A stretch of 64,000 bases of DNA from Anniella stebbinsi (GCA_029215795.1 JARDYH010000002.1:45988001-46052000); one strand, 5' to 3'. Shown: positions 10,561 through 23,339, counted from the first letter of the stretch. Notes: a model not told the origin generated them from the letters alone. Made by a program: numbers and translations.

Positions 10561-10692
10561 CTTCAACCTGATGCCTTCCAGTGTCTTAGACTACAACCCC
10601 CACAAGCCTTGAGTTGGCCAGCTCAGCCAATTGTCAGAGATTATGGGAGTTGTAGCCCAAAACATCTGGAGGGCACCTCCTCAGGGAAGGCT
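10561..10692. mobile_element. Palindromic MITE (aactcccat family), copy 1
   Basis: Left arm cttcaacctgatgccttcca...ctacaaccccca and right arm atgggagttgtagcccaa...catctggagggcacc are inverted relative to each other. It belongs to a family seen also at 24070-24189, 26404-26630, 38993-39113, 45277-45403 and inside the duplicated blocks at 28 and 48 kb. Its consensus end reads roughly cccaacctggtgccctccag. At 26404 it is flanked by a 7-8-bp duplication, consistent with hAT. Confidence 0.7.
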
Positions 10693-12379
10693 GCCATATG
10701 GACTAGAAGCATCATCATATAAAATTAATAGTGAAATTCTCTGGAAGCTAAGTACTGTACCCAATTCTCCAATTTGAATGATTTCTTTGCTTGCATGGTA
10801 TTGCAGTGTGCACACACATTCCTGGGATGAGGGATTTTATTCACAAGCCCACCGAACACCCGTCCCTCAAAGTTGCAAGAAACAATCTGATCTACTTGGC
10901 AGTTGATCTACCAGAACAGTTGCTGAAAGAAAACCCAAATGCCGCAGGAGCAATTTATAGCACCTACAACGTGGTTGCTATTTCATGCACCCCAACTTAC
11001 AGATACGCTTTCAATTTCAACCACGTTTGCCTTGTCTGAACTCTATCTACTCCTATGAAACTCAGTTTATATGATTGCTTTTGACAGGAACTTGTTTTTT
11101 CCTTGATGTTATCACACGTTGATGCTTTCTTGAGTATATCTTTCCATATATTGATATAGACATAGACATGATGCTCCAATTTACTTTTAGCTACATTCTA
11201 GAACTAAAGCATTTCTCTATGGGTGCATGAGCCATGGGCTTGTGTAAATTGTCCCTAATTAGTATTGGATGAATTCTTTTCTTGGGAGGCAATCCTATGC
11301 ATGTTTAGGCAGAAAAAAGGTCATGGTTGCGATCAGTACTATGATTTTGATGTCATATTGTTACTTGTTCATTTCCACAATGCTATAGCACTTGTTTGTC
11401 AATACATTTGAAAATACTGTATTATCCCGAGACTTATTTTTGTCCTAACTCTCCAGCTTCTGGAGTCAATACATATTTTTGTTGAATACAGGCTTTGCAT
11501 TATACAAATAAAGCAATAAATTTGTTTCAGTCTTTGATTTGAATATTTTTGTGTATCCATGGTACAGATTTCTGATTAAAAGATTTTTCTTTCACCTGTT
11601 AGCCTCACAGCTAATTAATCACAATTTAATTTCTTTCTCATTTTAATAAGCACAGATGTTATCCTGTGACATCCACTGGTTCCATTATTTATTGAAAAGA
11701 TTTCATATCAGACATTTGTCTAGTCTGAGAATTACTACTAGCTTGTTTTTCTTCAATACAGATGAATAATAACTAGAAACCTGTAGTGAAAGAATTGGCT
11801 AGCTAATTCAAATAAGTATGTGAAGCTTGGTCCATGGGATTTTTTGTGTGTGTATGTTTGTGTATTTGTTTGTTTGGTTTTTGGCTCTCGTTGGTCCTTG
11901 TAGAATTGTTACAGTGACAGTAGAAGCTACAAATGGCAGATTTCCCTAGGTTCTAGGTTCTAGATCTAGACCAATCAACCATATGGCAGTCTTCTTGCTT
12001 ATTGACCCACATCCTCTCCAAAACTACCTCGCAGATCCACTGCCTTCCTTTGCTGGCATTAGCATAGCTGGAACCATAGTTTGTGGCCACAACCACCACC
12101 TCTCCTCTCCTGATACTTTCAGCATGTTAATTATGGCCATTATGAATCACCTCAAAAGAGGAATTGCATTACCAAACAGAGGGCAAAAGAGGACAATGAT
12201 TTCCATAAAATTTGCATTTGCTAATTCAGATGTATAGATGAAAATTTAGAAATAATAATTATAAATTAAATAGAAATACAGTGCATCTCAGCATAGTGTC
12301 GAAGATGGTGACCAGGTGACCTGTGTGCCTTGCTCTTTCTGCTGTCCACATGCTATTGATGGGCTTCAAGATGCAGCGC
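10693..12379. other. Anonymous AT-rich non-coding stretch
   Basis: An 82-codon open frame at 10791-11039 has no recognisable domain and no splice context. A gcaatcctatgcatg MITE fragment lies at 11288-11330. Otherwise nothing is recognised. Confidence 0.55.
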
Positions 12380-12581
12380 TTCCTTCTGATCTCTTCCGGC
12401 AGGCCTACCCAGTTAATTTTTAGGAGTTTTATTGGTATTTTAACAATGTAATAGTTTTTATTTGTTAAAATAAGTTTTATCTATTTTATATCATGTGTTT
12501 TTAATGTTCCCCACCTCAATCTGGAGGGAGAGGCAGATAATAAATAAATAAATAAATAAATAAATAATGATGATGATGATG
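12380..12581 (+). mobile_element. LINE 3' end with hairpin and (AAAT)n/(GAT)n tail
   Basis: Encodes the decayed C-terminus 'DLFRQAYPVNF' (about 12390-12420), then the 3' UTR shared with 8247-8447 and 23340-23610. It ends in cctcaatctggagggagagg and an AAATA tail (12541-12566) followed by GAT repeats. It is a 5'-truncated CR1/L2-type copy. Confidence 0.7.
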
Positions 12582-12587
12582 GTTCTT

Positions 12588-12670
12588 TAACTTTCAGCTG
12601 GACTTGGGCTGGACAGCCCTTCAAACAGAGGATGCTCTTCAAGTAGAGGGAAACTCTTCAAATAGAGGCA
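12588..12670 (-). mobile_element. Fragment of 'gggtggc' hAT-like element
   Basis: Reads cagcccttcaaacagaggat...cttcaaatagagg, the reverse complement of the tandem 'cctctatttgaa' words near the left end of 62044-62413. It is a short fragment without termini. Confidence 0.4.
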
Positions 12671-13167
12671 TATCATCTGTAAAAGATAACACATGGCTGC
12701 CCACTCTCTCACTTTGAATAAGGCTTGGAAACGAAACCCTCAACAAAGAACTGTGGGGAGATGGGTGGGATCTGTTTTTCCCACCCAGTACAATTCCTTC
12801 TGGTTTCTCTCTTGCAGTACGTGGCCTATTCCACATCTTTACTTCAACCTTGTCTCTAGATTCATATCCGTTAGCTTCTACGTGTCCTGGCTTAGCAGTG
12901 CGGAGTCCTCAGCCTGGCATTGCAGAGGTTTTAATCCCACTAAACTGAAAACTTTCTTTTCCTCCCAGAAGCTGAATTGCTTTATTCTCTGAGACACCAA
13001 ACATCTTATGCCACTGCCACCACATCAGATCAGCTAATCATTATCAGATGCTTCGCTGTCAGAACAGCCATACAAGAGAGGTCATTAGTACTTCTGAGGG
13101 GTTCAAAGTGCTTCAAAAACTAATATCTCAGTGAACCTTACCACAACTCTGTTGTATTAGTATCAGA
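12671..13167. other. Non-coding stretch with possible MIR-like fragment
   Basis: Positions 13098-13165 (caaagtgcttca...ctcagtgaaccttaccacaa) resemble the inverted 3' half of MIR/CORE-type SINEs. The similar words cacattgtaagacagatggg resume at 13465, as if the GC-rich repeat at 13168-13440 interrupted it. This is tentative. Confidence 0.35.
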
Positions 13168-13965
13168 AATGCCCAACCCCATGCCCAGCTTGCTTGGGCG
13201 GGTGGGGCCAGTTGCGGGTGGGGATGGTGAAGACGAGGCATGGAGGCTTGCCATTGAGCGGCCTCCGTATGGTGCCATCAGGCAGGGTGGGGACTGGGTG
13301 GCTACATACGTGGTACCATCCCTACCCACCACTCCTTTTTGCTGCGCAGCTCCCTCCCTCCCCTCCCTGTAGGCAGTGTGAGCTTGCCAGTTGTCCTTAG
13401 GAGGCCAAGTAGGGAGTTTTTGCTCATAAGCTAACTTGGCTATGAGTTTTTTCGCCTACTTCACATTGTAAGACAGATGGGGAGTACTAATTAGGTTAAT
13501 TGGCAACTAATTTGGTCACACCTACCACAAGTTTGGTGGTAGGTGTGGGCATCTCGAGTGGGTTTTGGTATTGGTGAGCATTCATAGGCACCATTGTGGT
13601 GATGGGTAATGCCTGAGGCCCACAGATGGGAGCCTTGTGGCACCAGATGCTGGGATAAGGGTTACCTTTGAGACCAACCCTCCTCACTCACTCAGAGCCA
13701 TGCGGCCTGGGTGGAGAGTGACACCGGAAGGCCTCCCTACCCCAAAAGGGGCAAGACCGCGTGGTGGTGAATAGCCAGGCACCACTTCTCAGACAGTGAA
13801 TGCTTTGCCCGCTCCTACCAATGGCCCTGAGGTCAGGCCAAAGAATAGATGCCCACTTAGGCCTTCACTCCCCTTTTGCAGATTTTTTATAAATGTGGCC
13901 CATTTTAATTCCATTCATGTGTCTCATCTCTTTATTTCCACCCTCCACTTCACAAATAGGGTGCT
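13168..13965 (+). repeat. GC-rich LTR-like repeat, copy 3
   Basis: Shares the ordered blocks of 7530-8246: a gggtggggatgg segment with ggaggcttgccattg, then gggtaatgcctgagg, gagagtgacaccggaaggcc and ccccaaaaggggcaag. It ends in ttgcagattttttataaatg and catgtgtctcatctctttat. The CpG sites are more decayed than at 7530-8246. The frames in it are not conserved between copies, which argues against a gene. Confidence 0.5.
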
Positions 13966-15838
13966 GAGGCTAATGGAATAGTTCTTCTTTTCATGGCCCA
14001 GGCAAGGGCTGAATGAATGGAGCACTTTTTGATTCTTAGTTTAGCTACTATACTATGCAGAAGTCTACCGGGCATGGTTTGGGACTGTTATTTATACTAG
14101 AATTACCACATAGGAACAGCTTCAGTTTGTTCCACATGGTGGCTGTTATCTCTTCTGATGGAAAGGCTCACCACATGTATCAGCCACTTTTCTTTTTTCT
14201 TTTCATTTTTATCAAAAGTATACATACTATAAAACATATATAATATGCAAACCTAACAATAATATTGCTTCCATCATAAAAAAAATCAATTGAAAATAGT
14301 ACATAAAAGAAGAATAAAGAAATACAATGATACAAAATAGATAAATGGAGCATCCAAACTCAGGAGGGATAAATAATCCTTTGCACTGAATACAATCAAA
14401 GAAACTTCATAACATTTCAAAGCGATGTTGTAAACTGAGATAAGTAGCATTTGATTTGCAGGAGGCAATAACTAGTGACCAATTAGTAGAACAACTCAAT
14501 TTCCTTTTTTTTTTTCTTTCTTGTTCTGTTATATAATTGGAAAACTTGGCTATTGTGACCCTTTCTATATAAGGCATGTATTGTTTGCTCGTGATTTGTC
14601 AGTCATGGTAGTTTGTGGGTGCTTTACATGACATAATCATCCTGTTCTTTGCAACCGTTTCTGCAGCTTGTTTTTCTTTTGACTGATTGATAGATAGATT
14701 GAAGAAAGTTGGTATTATCTGGAAATAGCGTAATGCTACTCTTATATGTTGCACAATTCCATTACATCACAGCACCATCTACTGGTTGTGTAAAGGAAGA
14801 TACAGAATGGCAGGGAAAGAAAAGCTCTGGGGGGAGGGGGAGAAATGTGTAAAGGAGCTGATCTTAATCGCATAAAGAATCTGGAAGCTGAAGCTTCAGT
14901 AAAGTGGCAGGTTAAAACCTCATATAGAAATGCCCATAAACCACAGTTTTGCAATCCATTCTTTAACATTAGGGATATTTGATAATAACTAGTATTCTGC
15001 ATTAAGGGCTAGCAGCCACAATCATATAACTAGCAGGTTCAAAATGCTGTCTTTGTATAAATCCATTCTTATATGACAAAAACAAAAGTAAACAATTGAT
15101 TGGATATCCTAGAATTGTATCAGAACTTTTATCTCCATCCAATATTTTCGTTAATTGACAAACACACCACATACAATAGAAATCCCCTTGTTTATCTTTA
15201 CAGTTCCAGCATACTGGGATATAAACATTATGTATTTCATTACAGGTGCAAAATATTATCTTGTCTTCATTTTAAAACAATTTCCCTGCATATTCATATT
15301 CAGGGAAACATTAAAACCAACATTATGCAAGGTGATGTACTCTCATTCAACAGTAGTTTCCCTTTCCCTTCTCTCCATTACATCAATCCCCCCCCCCAAA
15401 TTTGCTCTGTGAGATCTCCCAACACTCCCAAACAGATTTAGAGGGCATGGACGCAGACTGCAGGGGGTACGGATAATTCAATCCATCCTGCTGGTAAAAG
15501 AACACCATGATATACTACTCCAAGCTTGTAAATAGTCTAACCATGGTGCATTATTTCCATTCTATTTATATTTGAATTAAGCTAAGTTATATTTTTGTCT
15601 ATTTATGAAATTATTCTTTAAAAATTGTACCACCTCTTTTCATCATGTTGCTGCAAGACTTTATTTTCTCACATTGTCAGTGGCACGGTGAAATCTGCCT
15701 GATCGGTGTGGTTGGTCCATCACACAAACATTTCACCACATGATCACAGTTGCCATGAGGAGGGATGTAAGGAAATTTCCATATGGTAGCTGTATAATAC
15801 AGCCTGGCCCTTAAGTCACACAGCTCACCTTCAGTAGC
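13966..15838. other. Anonymous AT-rich non-coding stretch
   Basis: Positions 14190-14470 are strongly A-rich and might be the 3' part of an L1-like LINE on the minus strand, similar in composition to 63720-63860, but no diagnostic motif is present. A T-run lies at 14502-14516. No gene is seen. Confidence 0.45.
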
Positions 15839-16075
15839 CAGGGTGGCCATGTGCCCTACTTTACAGAGAGCAGTCCTCTATTTGAAGGGCTGACCAGTCC
15901 AAATCTGTTTTAAAGGCCTGTCCAGACTGATTTGAAGACAAAGAGAGAGCAGGGACCGTGAAGTTGCCCATGAACAATTAACACCTGGATAGCACACTGA
16001 GCAGACACCTAGGTCACCTGGGCCAAATCTATAATCCCATCATTGTAATGCTATATCCTTATTGCACATTTATAC
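15839..16075 (+). mobile_element. 'gggtggc' hAT-like element, partial
   Basis: Begins agggtggccatgtgccct, continues with cagtcctctatttgaagggc and the 'gagcagacacctaggtcacc' segment shared with 45430-45735 and 62044-62413. The right terminus is missing or too decayed to place. Confidence 0.55.
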
Positions 16076-16115
16076 CTTGTAGGACACACAACGACATTTG
16101 TTGTGGTATTTTGGA

Positions 16116-16143
16116 TAATGTGTGTGTGTGTGTGGGGGGGGGA
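16116..16143. repeat. (TG)n followed by G-run
   Basis: About seven TG units run into a run of ten G's, visible directly. Confidence 0.85.
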
Positions 16144-16210
16144 AACCCAGATTGAGTACTCCCAGGTAAGTGGTCACCACACGCACACACACAGACAGAA
16201 ATATATTGGA

Positions 16211-16778
16211 GACCTGGAAACAGTTCAGAAAAGGGTGACTAAAATGATCAAGGAGCTGGAGCATCTCCCCAATGAGGGAAGGTTACAGCAGCTGGGATTG
16301 TTTAGCTTGGGAAAAAGGAGGGTAAGGGAGACATGACTGAGGTGTACACAATTATGTATGGTATGGAGAATGTGGATAGGGAGAGATTTTTCTCCCTCTC
16401 CCATAATACTAGAACCTGGGGTCATCTCATGAAGCTGATTGATGGGAGATTCAGGACAAATAAAAAGAAGTACATAGTTAAACTATGGAATTCACTACCA
16501 CAAGATGTAGTGATGGCCACAAATTTGGATTGCTTTAAAAGATGGTTGGATAAATTCCTGGAGGCTACTAGTCCTGATGGCTGTGGGTTACATCCAGTAG
16601 CAGTGCCAGTAAGCCTACATACACCAATTGCTGGGGACCATGGGCGGGAGGGCGCTGTTGCACCTGTATCCTGCTTGTGGGTTCCTGGACAACAGCTGGT
16701 TGGCCACTGTGTGAACAGAGTGCTGGATTAGATGGACCCTTGGTCTGATCCAGCATGGCTCTTCTTATGTCCTGAAGT
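16211..16778 (+). mobile_element. CR1/L3-type LINE 3' end with ORF2 C-terminus
   Basis: Two frames joined by a frameshift near 16330 encode the end of a CR1-type ORF2. The first holds [19 protein letters not shown]. The second (16333-16590) holds FFSLSHNTRTWGHLMKLI and VKLWNSLPQDVV, the conserved C-terminal module of this LINE clade. The 3' UTR ends ggtctgatccagcatggctc. That UTR recurs inverted at 40909-43055 and 47738-47940, and directly at 57500-57662. It is a 5'-truncated, frameshifted, inactive copy. Confidence 0.85.
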
Positions 16779-16799
16779 GTATATAAGAATATAGCCTAA

Positions 16800-16885
16800 A
16801 TGAGCTAAACAATTCACTTGCTGCCCTGAGATCCCAATGATATAGGGCGGGATACAAATGTTTTAATAAATTTAATAAATAAAAT
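16800..16885 (+). mobile_element. LINE/SINE tail (gggcgggatacaaatg)
   Basis: The sequence ccctgagatcccaatgatat...gggcgggatacaaatg then aataaatttaataaataa is a typical reptilian CR1/L2 tail. Only the tail is present. Confidence 0.55.
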
Positions 16886-19800
16886 GGTAGGGAAAGTAAT
16901 ATCCAGGTAGCTGTACCATATTAAAAAAATAATGTGATAAATGGCTAAGATTGGCCTGGTATTAGGCATTTAGGATTTAAGAATACACTTAAAAAAGAGA
17001 CATGATAAAAATCATGAGAGCTGTAAATCCTTAAGAGCCTATCATGAACTGTAATGTAGAGATTTTCATGACTTGGAGGCAGGTATATATAACTGAATAT
17101 ACGAGAGAGATACCTTGGAGATTCTGGTTGAGCTCAAATGTAAGTTGCATCCTAAAGGAGCAAATGCTTTCCTCTACATTTGCACATATCAATTTTAATT
17201 TCTTTTGCTGACTTCCAGATTGGTAGAATTAACTCCTTTCCAATTAGACTTGCCCTTAAAATAAAATGTCCTTGATCTTTGCAAATATTTGTAATAGAAT
17301 CCAAATCCCCAAGGATGAAGATTTGAGGATTCAGAGGCCTGTCTATTCTCCTTTTTGTATTTACCCTTTATTACTATTCCATGGAATTAATTCATATATA
17401 TCAGGTTCAGCTGCAATTTGTCCTGGAAGACCAAAACCACACCTTCCCATCACAGCCTTCAGTACTCACCATAGACATTTTAAACTGCTTGCATAAGAGA
17501 GAGATGACTGAGGAGTTGGGTAGTTGGGCGTGCAGCAAGGGGCGTCAAGAGACATCCACGATTTAGCAAACATTAGTTGTGACTAAGTGCCTAAATTACA
17601 CATATTCCATGTCTGCAAACCTCAGTATGTCACTTCGACAAGCTGCTACAGGCAATTGACAATAAGCTCTAGGAGGAGGGGAGTTCTGCCTCTGAGGCAG
17701 AGGCTGGGAGACTACCCAGCCCCCCGAGAGAGTCATTGCCTCAAGAGGAAGGCCAGTAAGGCTCCTTTGAGAAGATGTGCTCAATTATAATGGAGGGCTC
17801 TCACCAAGGAGGAAGGACTCCTTGAGCAAAGCTCTCCTCACAAGTAGGCTTTTTGCCAGGGGGCCTGTAATGAATTGTAGCTGAGCCCAAGGGGTGATGG
17901 TAGTGGATGCTCAGGAAGCTCTGTCTATATAAGCCTTCAGTTTCAGCCTAGCCATTGCTGGAGCAACATCTTATCTTCAGTTCCAGTGTCCTGTATTTGT
18001 GATAATTCAAAATCAAGTTTCAACCTTATTCCCGTCATCTGGAAATAACAAACTATAGAAGACCAATATAGCTAGATCTCTCACAAAACACAATGTAAAT
18101 CTGTCTGCACACACTGCATTTCCAACAACTGAAAGTATATACCCCAAGTATTTTTTTTTAGTCTTAGCTGTGTCATGTGCCATTTATGAACAACCTTAAA
18201 AATATCCCCACCAGGGAACAGCAATGTGAACATTGTTTATTTGACCAATAATAAATTTGGCACTGTGTTTTATCCACTATAGGTGAATTTGTTAAAGCCT
18301 TACCACTCTCCATTTAAAATTAAAGGTGTGTGTGTTTGTGTGTGTGTGTGTGTGTGTGCAATGTATTTAATCTAACATAAATGTTACAATGCCTTCACTT
18401 GTACTGATGGCTTTGGACAACAGGTCCAATGAAAGGGCATGTAAGATCAAGGCTTAAAACACAGGGTGACCTGTTCTTTCACATTCACTGCTGAGGCCTT
18501 GTCATTAATTCTCTGCCCTTTCACCTCTATAGAGGTGCCATATACACCGGGGACTCAGCTAATCAGTGGCACTTTGAACATACACAAACATTCTGTCATT
18601 CCTGGCTTCCCGACCAACTCTTCTTTCTGTTTTTTGAGCATCAGTAGTTAGTGCACTGCCACTGATAGATAAGTTGCACTCCCAAGAATGTAGTTTTGGA
18701 AGTGGGGAGATCCTCTGGTGGACCAAATATATGTTATATACCATTCAAATTGCTATAGGTGATCCCTTTCCTCTTCCAATATTCTTCATTTAATATCTGG
18801 AAAACCAAGAAATGTAAGTTAAGTTAAAAGGTTTTGACTGTATTACAAAGGTTACAGTAAATAGTGCCTTCCAGGGCTCATAGCGGGTTGTTTTTCATAA
18901 GACCATGGCATGCTGTGTTTCTGACCTCCTCCCTGCATGCTGTGTTTCTGACAAATATTACACACACAAGCCAAAAAACCATTATTAACGATCTAAAAAA
19001 ATTAACCACAGCACTTCAACTGACACTTTTACTTTGGCCCTGAGATTATGCCTTTGCTTGGCCCAAATAATATTCAGAATTCTGGATGCCAAGTTTCAAA
19101 TCATGAAAACTCTTCCTCAGGCCTCTGCAGGGCTTGAAGAGCAGGTTAATCATTAAAAAGTAAAAAGATGTCCTGAACGAGAGGAAGACGAAAAAAGACA
19201 TTCTTGGTGCAAATAGGTTACACAGTTCAGACTCAAGTTTCAAATATCAAGAGCGTCAAAGCAAAACAGAAGGTACGTAAATAAATCCGGCCACCATTCA
19301 TGCTACCACAGCTAAAGTGAACCCACAGAATCACACTGCTTGACTTTAGTGGGACTAAATCAGCTTTAATACAAATGATTCCATTGAACTTGAATGTGAA
19401 TGAGGATGTGTGATTTCTTTGACACTCCGTTGGCACACAGCAGCTGCAAAAAAATTCAATGGAGCTGAGATGAATTGACCATTGCATATTCATGAATGGA
19501 ATTCTGGTATTCATGTGCCCCTGATCAAAACATGAATCCAATTTCATGCAACACCTGTAGGAAAGGCTGCAAAATGAATGTGCATTTTGCGATTTCTCAA
19601 CTGCTTCAGTACTTCAGTTTACATCTCACAATTTGATGTGGCATTAACCATTTATTTATGGACCAATGGATGGCTATGGTGGGTATGTACAATGACCAAA
19701 CAGTCATGAAAACCATGATGCTGAGGTTTAGAAATTGGTTGTCCATGCATACAAGGATTTACCTTTAGACCTTGCTTGAGTTGGAAATAAATTAAACATA

Positions 19801-20621
19801 CAGTCATGGTTTCTATTTGCAGATTAATTAATTTTCAGTTGTTACATTTTCCATAGCTGTACCTCAGTTTCAACCTGTCTAGGATTTTATTTATAAGAAT
19901 AAGTAAGCACAGAAGAATTGCAAGATGTCAACATTTAGAGAGAGAACCAAAAATGTTCCCCAAATGTTGTGAAAATGTTTCCAAAATTCTGAATACAATG
20001 TGCCCTCATTCAAATTTTTCAAACCCTCAACTTAAATTTTGGTATTTTAGGGATCCATTATTGAAGGAACATCAAAAATGTGAAGATAAATATTAAATAA
20101 TAACAAATCCAGAGATTTCTTTTAAAAAAACTGTTTCTACCGGAAGAACTCAAGAGTTACAGCTGGTAATTTTGGAGTTGGTGGCCTGCAAGGATTTTTA
20201 AAAAATCTTTCTTTCCCCTACGACTTGTTGATCTGCATCTACAATTGTATAAACAAATCTTATCAGCCTGAAATCTGGCTGGAATGTATGTGTGAACACT
20301 AAGCATTTCAGTTGTCAGCCAGGAAATTTGAATGTTGTCTCATTCCTCTCAATGTTATTGTATTGTATTGATTGTTATTGTTTTTATAATATGCTTCCTT
20401 TTTGTTTTCATTTTTAAAGCACTCCACCCTGGGATCCCTTTCATAAATGAAACCAATAAGTATTGTATTTAAATATGGCAAAGACCAGAAAGGGTGAAGT
20501 GGGAAGCCCCCTTACCTGGAAGATGGAAAAAGTGGTGTCATGTGGCATTGGATGTCCCGACCTGAAATCTTTCTTGAGGCCTGGACCCACTGGGTGGCCT
20601 TAGTTAACCTTCTCTCTCTTG
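16886..20621. other. Long anonymous non-coding stretch
   Basis: Holds a TG microsatellite at 18326-18358 and a short duplicated word gcatgctgtgtttctgac (18907 and 18936). A TATA-like ctatataagcc at 17925 follows GC-richer sequence (17650-17900) that might be a decayed LTR promoter region. A LINE-tail-like segment lies around 20335-20455. No coding evidence: the frames are short and carry no domain. Confidence 0.5.
18326..18358. repeat. (TG)n microsatellite
   Basis: Near-pure TG dinucleotide run with one TTT interruption. Confidence 0.92.
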
Positions 20622-21006
20622 GGGGTCATCTACACCATCTGTTTATTCCGGAATAATATCGAGGTCGTCCCTACCGGGCCACATGATGTTCACCTATTCC
20701 CACAGTGATCTCAGGATGACCACTCAGTTTTCTGGAATATTGCTGACTGGTTTCGTAGTGGCTTTTCCCCACCTCTCGCTACAATCCTGAAATCCCTGGC
20801 TGGTGTGCCCCCCCTTCATGAGTTCCTGGCTCAATGTACACCCAGCCCACTGTCAGAGAAGTATGCATGGGCATCATCATGTTTCATTGGCGACTGACAC
20901 TTTTTAAAAACAAACAAACATATTGATGCACAATAGTGCAATTTCAACAAAGTACCTATTCCCTCTCTGTTGCTGTGTGTTTGCGCTTGTGCACATCTCA
21001 GAGAAG

Positions 21007-21046
<40 letters not shown>

Positions 21047-21252
21047 CCATACCCATCTGTCTAGTCCCGTCCACTTCTGCCAATACGCATCAGAACCACC
21101 GTCACGGGGCACACGTCCTCCCGGAATGACTCTCCTTTAGTTGTGGGGAAATTCTCTTGCGTATGCCCTGTGAGCAACGATTGCAGAAGTGGGAAACCTC
21201 GCGATCATCCCGCCTCCCTCTCGAAAGGGATGAAAGTGTAGATGAGCCTTTG
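20622..21252. mobile_element. Possible TIR element (gTCATCTACAC ends)
   Basis: The left edge has ggtcatctacacc and the inverted right edge ggctcatctacact, giving about 13 bp of terminal similarity. The interior is unrelated and includes a TA microsatellite at 21008-21043. The end resembles the ATCTACACC termini at 1072-1283. No target duplication was found, so this is tentative. Confidence 0.35.
21008..21043. repeat. (TA)n microsatellite
   Basis: About 18 uninterrupted TA units. Confidence 0.95.
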
Positions 21253-21289
21253 GTCTCATCCCCCCTATTACAATATAGGTGCAATTTAC

Positions 21290-21388
21290 TGACCTACCTT
21301 ACAGGGTGTTGTGAAAGTTACTGAGATAAAGTATGTGAAGTGCATTGAGCATTGTAAGGGACTATATAAATGCTAAGAATTGTCATCA
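21290..21388 (+). mobile_element. MIR/L2-like SINE 3' fragment
   Basis: The sequence ctaccttacagggtgttgtg then gtatgtgaagtgcattgag and ctatataaatgctaag is the conserved 3' half of MIR/L2-related elements. It is short and diverged, as expected of ancient copies. Confidence 0.6.
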
Positions 21389-23039
21389 CCATCAACCATA
21401 ATGAACACAAATGTCCATGTTTTCCAGTGATGGAAAATCAATATATTCTCCCAAAAATCAATATATAAGAACATTAAAGCCACATTTGTAGCCTTCTATC
21501 ATACCATCCAATGGAATACATCAATCCTTGCTGGCATTTCTTGAACCAGAGCATTGGAAAACCCAAGACAGGGATTTAACTGAGTCAGGGATCACCAAGG
21601 CTTAGCACCTGAACCTATTTGGAATGCAACACTTCAGTCATCGAATATGGCCTCTGAGCAAGAGCAGAGTGACTTTCATTTATCATCAGGTAACCATAAA
21701 CAGCCTCCATATTTTGGAGATCAGGGAGAAGCCTCCTTGGTGGAGTGTTAAGGCTTTTCTACATGAAGCATTTATTATGCGCTCAGCAGTCCCTACTCAT
21801 GGCTGTTTGTAGGTTTTTCAGACATAGTTGTGACCATCCACTTTTGGATCTAAACAGCATTTTTGCTGAGTTGTTTTAGAGCAGGGAAAGTGTGGTATTT
21901 AATTGTAAAAGCAAAAGATTTTTGTTTTTTACTTGTGTGTTTGCACAGTGCCACCTAGAGGTTTTGCAGTTGGAAAGCAGGAAAGGAAACATTCTTTGTG
22001 TAGTGCTTGAATCTCACCTCTGCAATGCACAGCTGATTAAGAACTCTGTGTAAAAAAGCTCTTAGGTCAAAAAGAAAATGAAAAACAGAAAGACACCATT
22101 CTCTTTCCCCCTGCAACACCACCTTCCATGTTCCAGTTCCACATGCCAAACTGAACACTCACAATTCCAGTCAATCGGGATTGGGAGCCAGTGCCAATGA
22201 AAACAATCTCTCCAGCATAGGACAGATGAAAATGTCCACATGTGAACAGAAAATCCAGAGGTCTCTGATAGAGAGAGAAAAACAGAGGCAGGGACCAAAA
22301 ACAGAAAAGGAAGCAGGACTAGACATGTTAAGGTCCAGGGGAATAAAACAAAAACAAAAATAAAAATGAGATAAAAACCAAAAGCAAGAAAAGGAAAAAA
22401 CTAACAACCAACAGCCAATTTCCCCAAAAATCCTCAGAAAAAGTGTGTGTGGGCAGGGACTTTTTAAACATAAAAAGTCCTTTTAAACAGAAAACATTAA
22501 ACACAAAACATAAAAGACATTTAAACATGAAAAGGCCACCTCATTTTTCCATTTTTTTTTCTCCTGGGCCTTCACATCTCTAAGCAGAGGCCAGGGAGAA
22601 TGTAATTCAAGCAACCCATACTTCCACATTCAAGGCAGCAAAAAGCATGACCAATGGTTGGGGATTTGTAGTCCAAACCATTTGGAGAGCAGTGGGTTAG
22701 GGATGACGGGTGAAGGTGGTTGCCTGGGGTTCTCTCCAGAAGCCTAATCTAAAGGGTCAAAGGGAGTGGTGAAGATCAAAGGCAATTCCATGAAGCTTGT
22801 AGGCTGAGAGAGAACAAATGGGAAGCTGCAATAGGATGAAAGAAGTCTTGTCATGTGATTCTCTCTACAAAGTCCCCTGGCCCTTCATCCATGTTGGTAT
22901 TGGACAAAGGGATAGTGAAAGGAAAATGAAGATATTACTGATACAATTCTCTTGAATTACTTGATGTTGTTGTTGTTAGGGTGTACAGAAGAGTTTGCCC
23001 TGGAACCTGAAGATATCTATTGAGGATAGATATTGGTTT
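21389..23039. other. Anonymous non-coding stretch
   Basis: An A-rich stretch at 22240-22540 produces spurious hydrophobic minus-strand frames. Positions 22655-22705 (ggggatttgtagtccaaacc) may be a fragment of the palindromic aactcccat family. Nothing else is recognised. Confidence 0.5.
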
Positions 23040-23128
23040 TTATGCTGCAAGTTTTATTGCTGTGCTGACTTTGGAGGGCTCCTGCCCCGAATGGCAGCCA
23101 AGAAATATTGTGCATAAATAAATAAAGA
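23040..23128 (+). mobile_element. LINE tail fragment
   Basis: The sequence gctgactttggagggctcct...gcataaataaataaag has the shape of a short CR1/L2 3' tail with an AAAT repeat. Only the tail remains. Confidence 0.4.
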
Positions 23129-23339
23129 CCCTAAGTAAGATAGGCAGCCAAATCAATGAGACTTAAGAGTGTTTAACTTCAGATCTAAACTATAAGCCTT
23201 CACAGTTAATACAGCTAATACTCAAAAGGAGATTCAAAGGAATTGAACATGAAATTGTAAAAGTAAGTTACTGTCCAACTTGGCCGGAATAAAAGGATGT
23301 ACAGAAGCAATCTCTTAAATGGGAATGATTCAATAATAA

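Noticed and set aside
10791..11039. An 82-codon protein-coding gene
   Set aside because: No domain, no splice signals or promoter context, no second copy. Consistent with chance.
16070..16264. Minus-strand frame near the CA/TG run
   Set aside because: Overlaps a microsatellite and the antisense of a LINE. No independent support.
17650..17960. A retroviral-type LTR promoter with TATA at 17925
   Set aside because: Only a TATA-like word and moderate GC content; no paired terminus, polyadenylation signal or second copy was found.
22062..22528. Membrane-protein-like frames on the minus strand
   Set aside because: Phe/Leu-rich peptides arise from reading an A-rich stretch backwards. No conserved domain.
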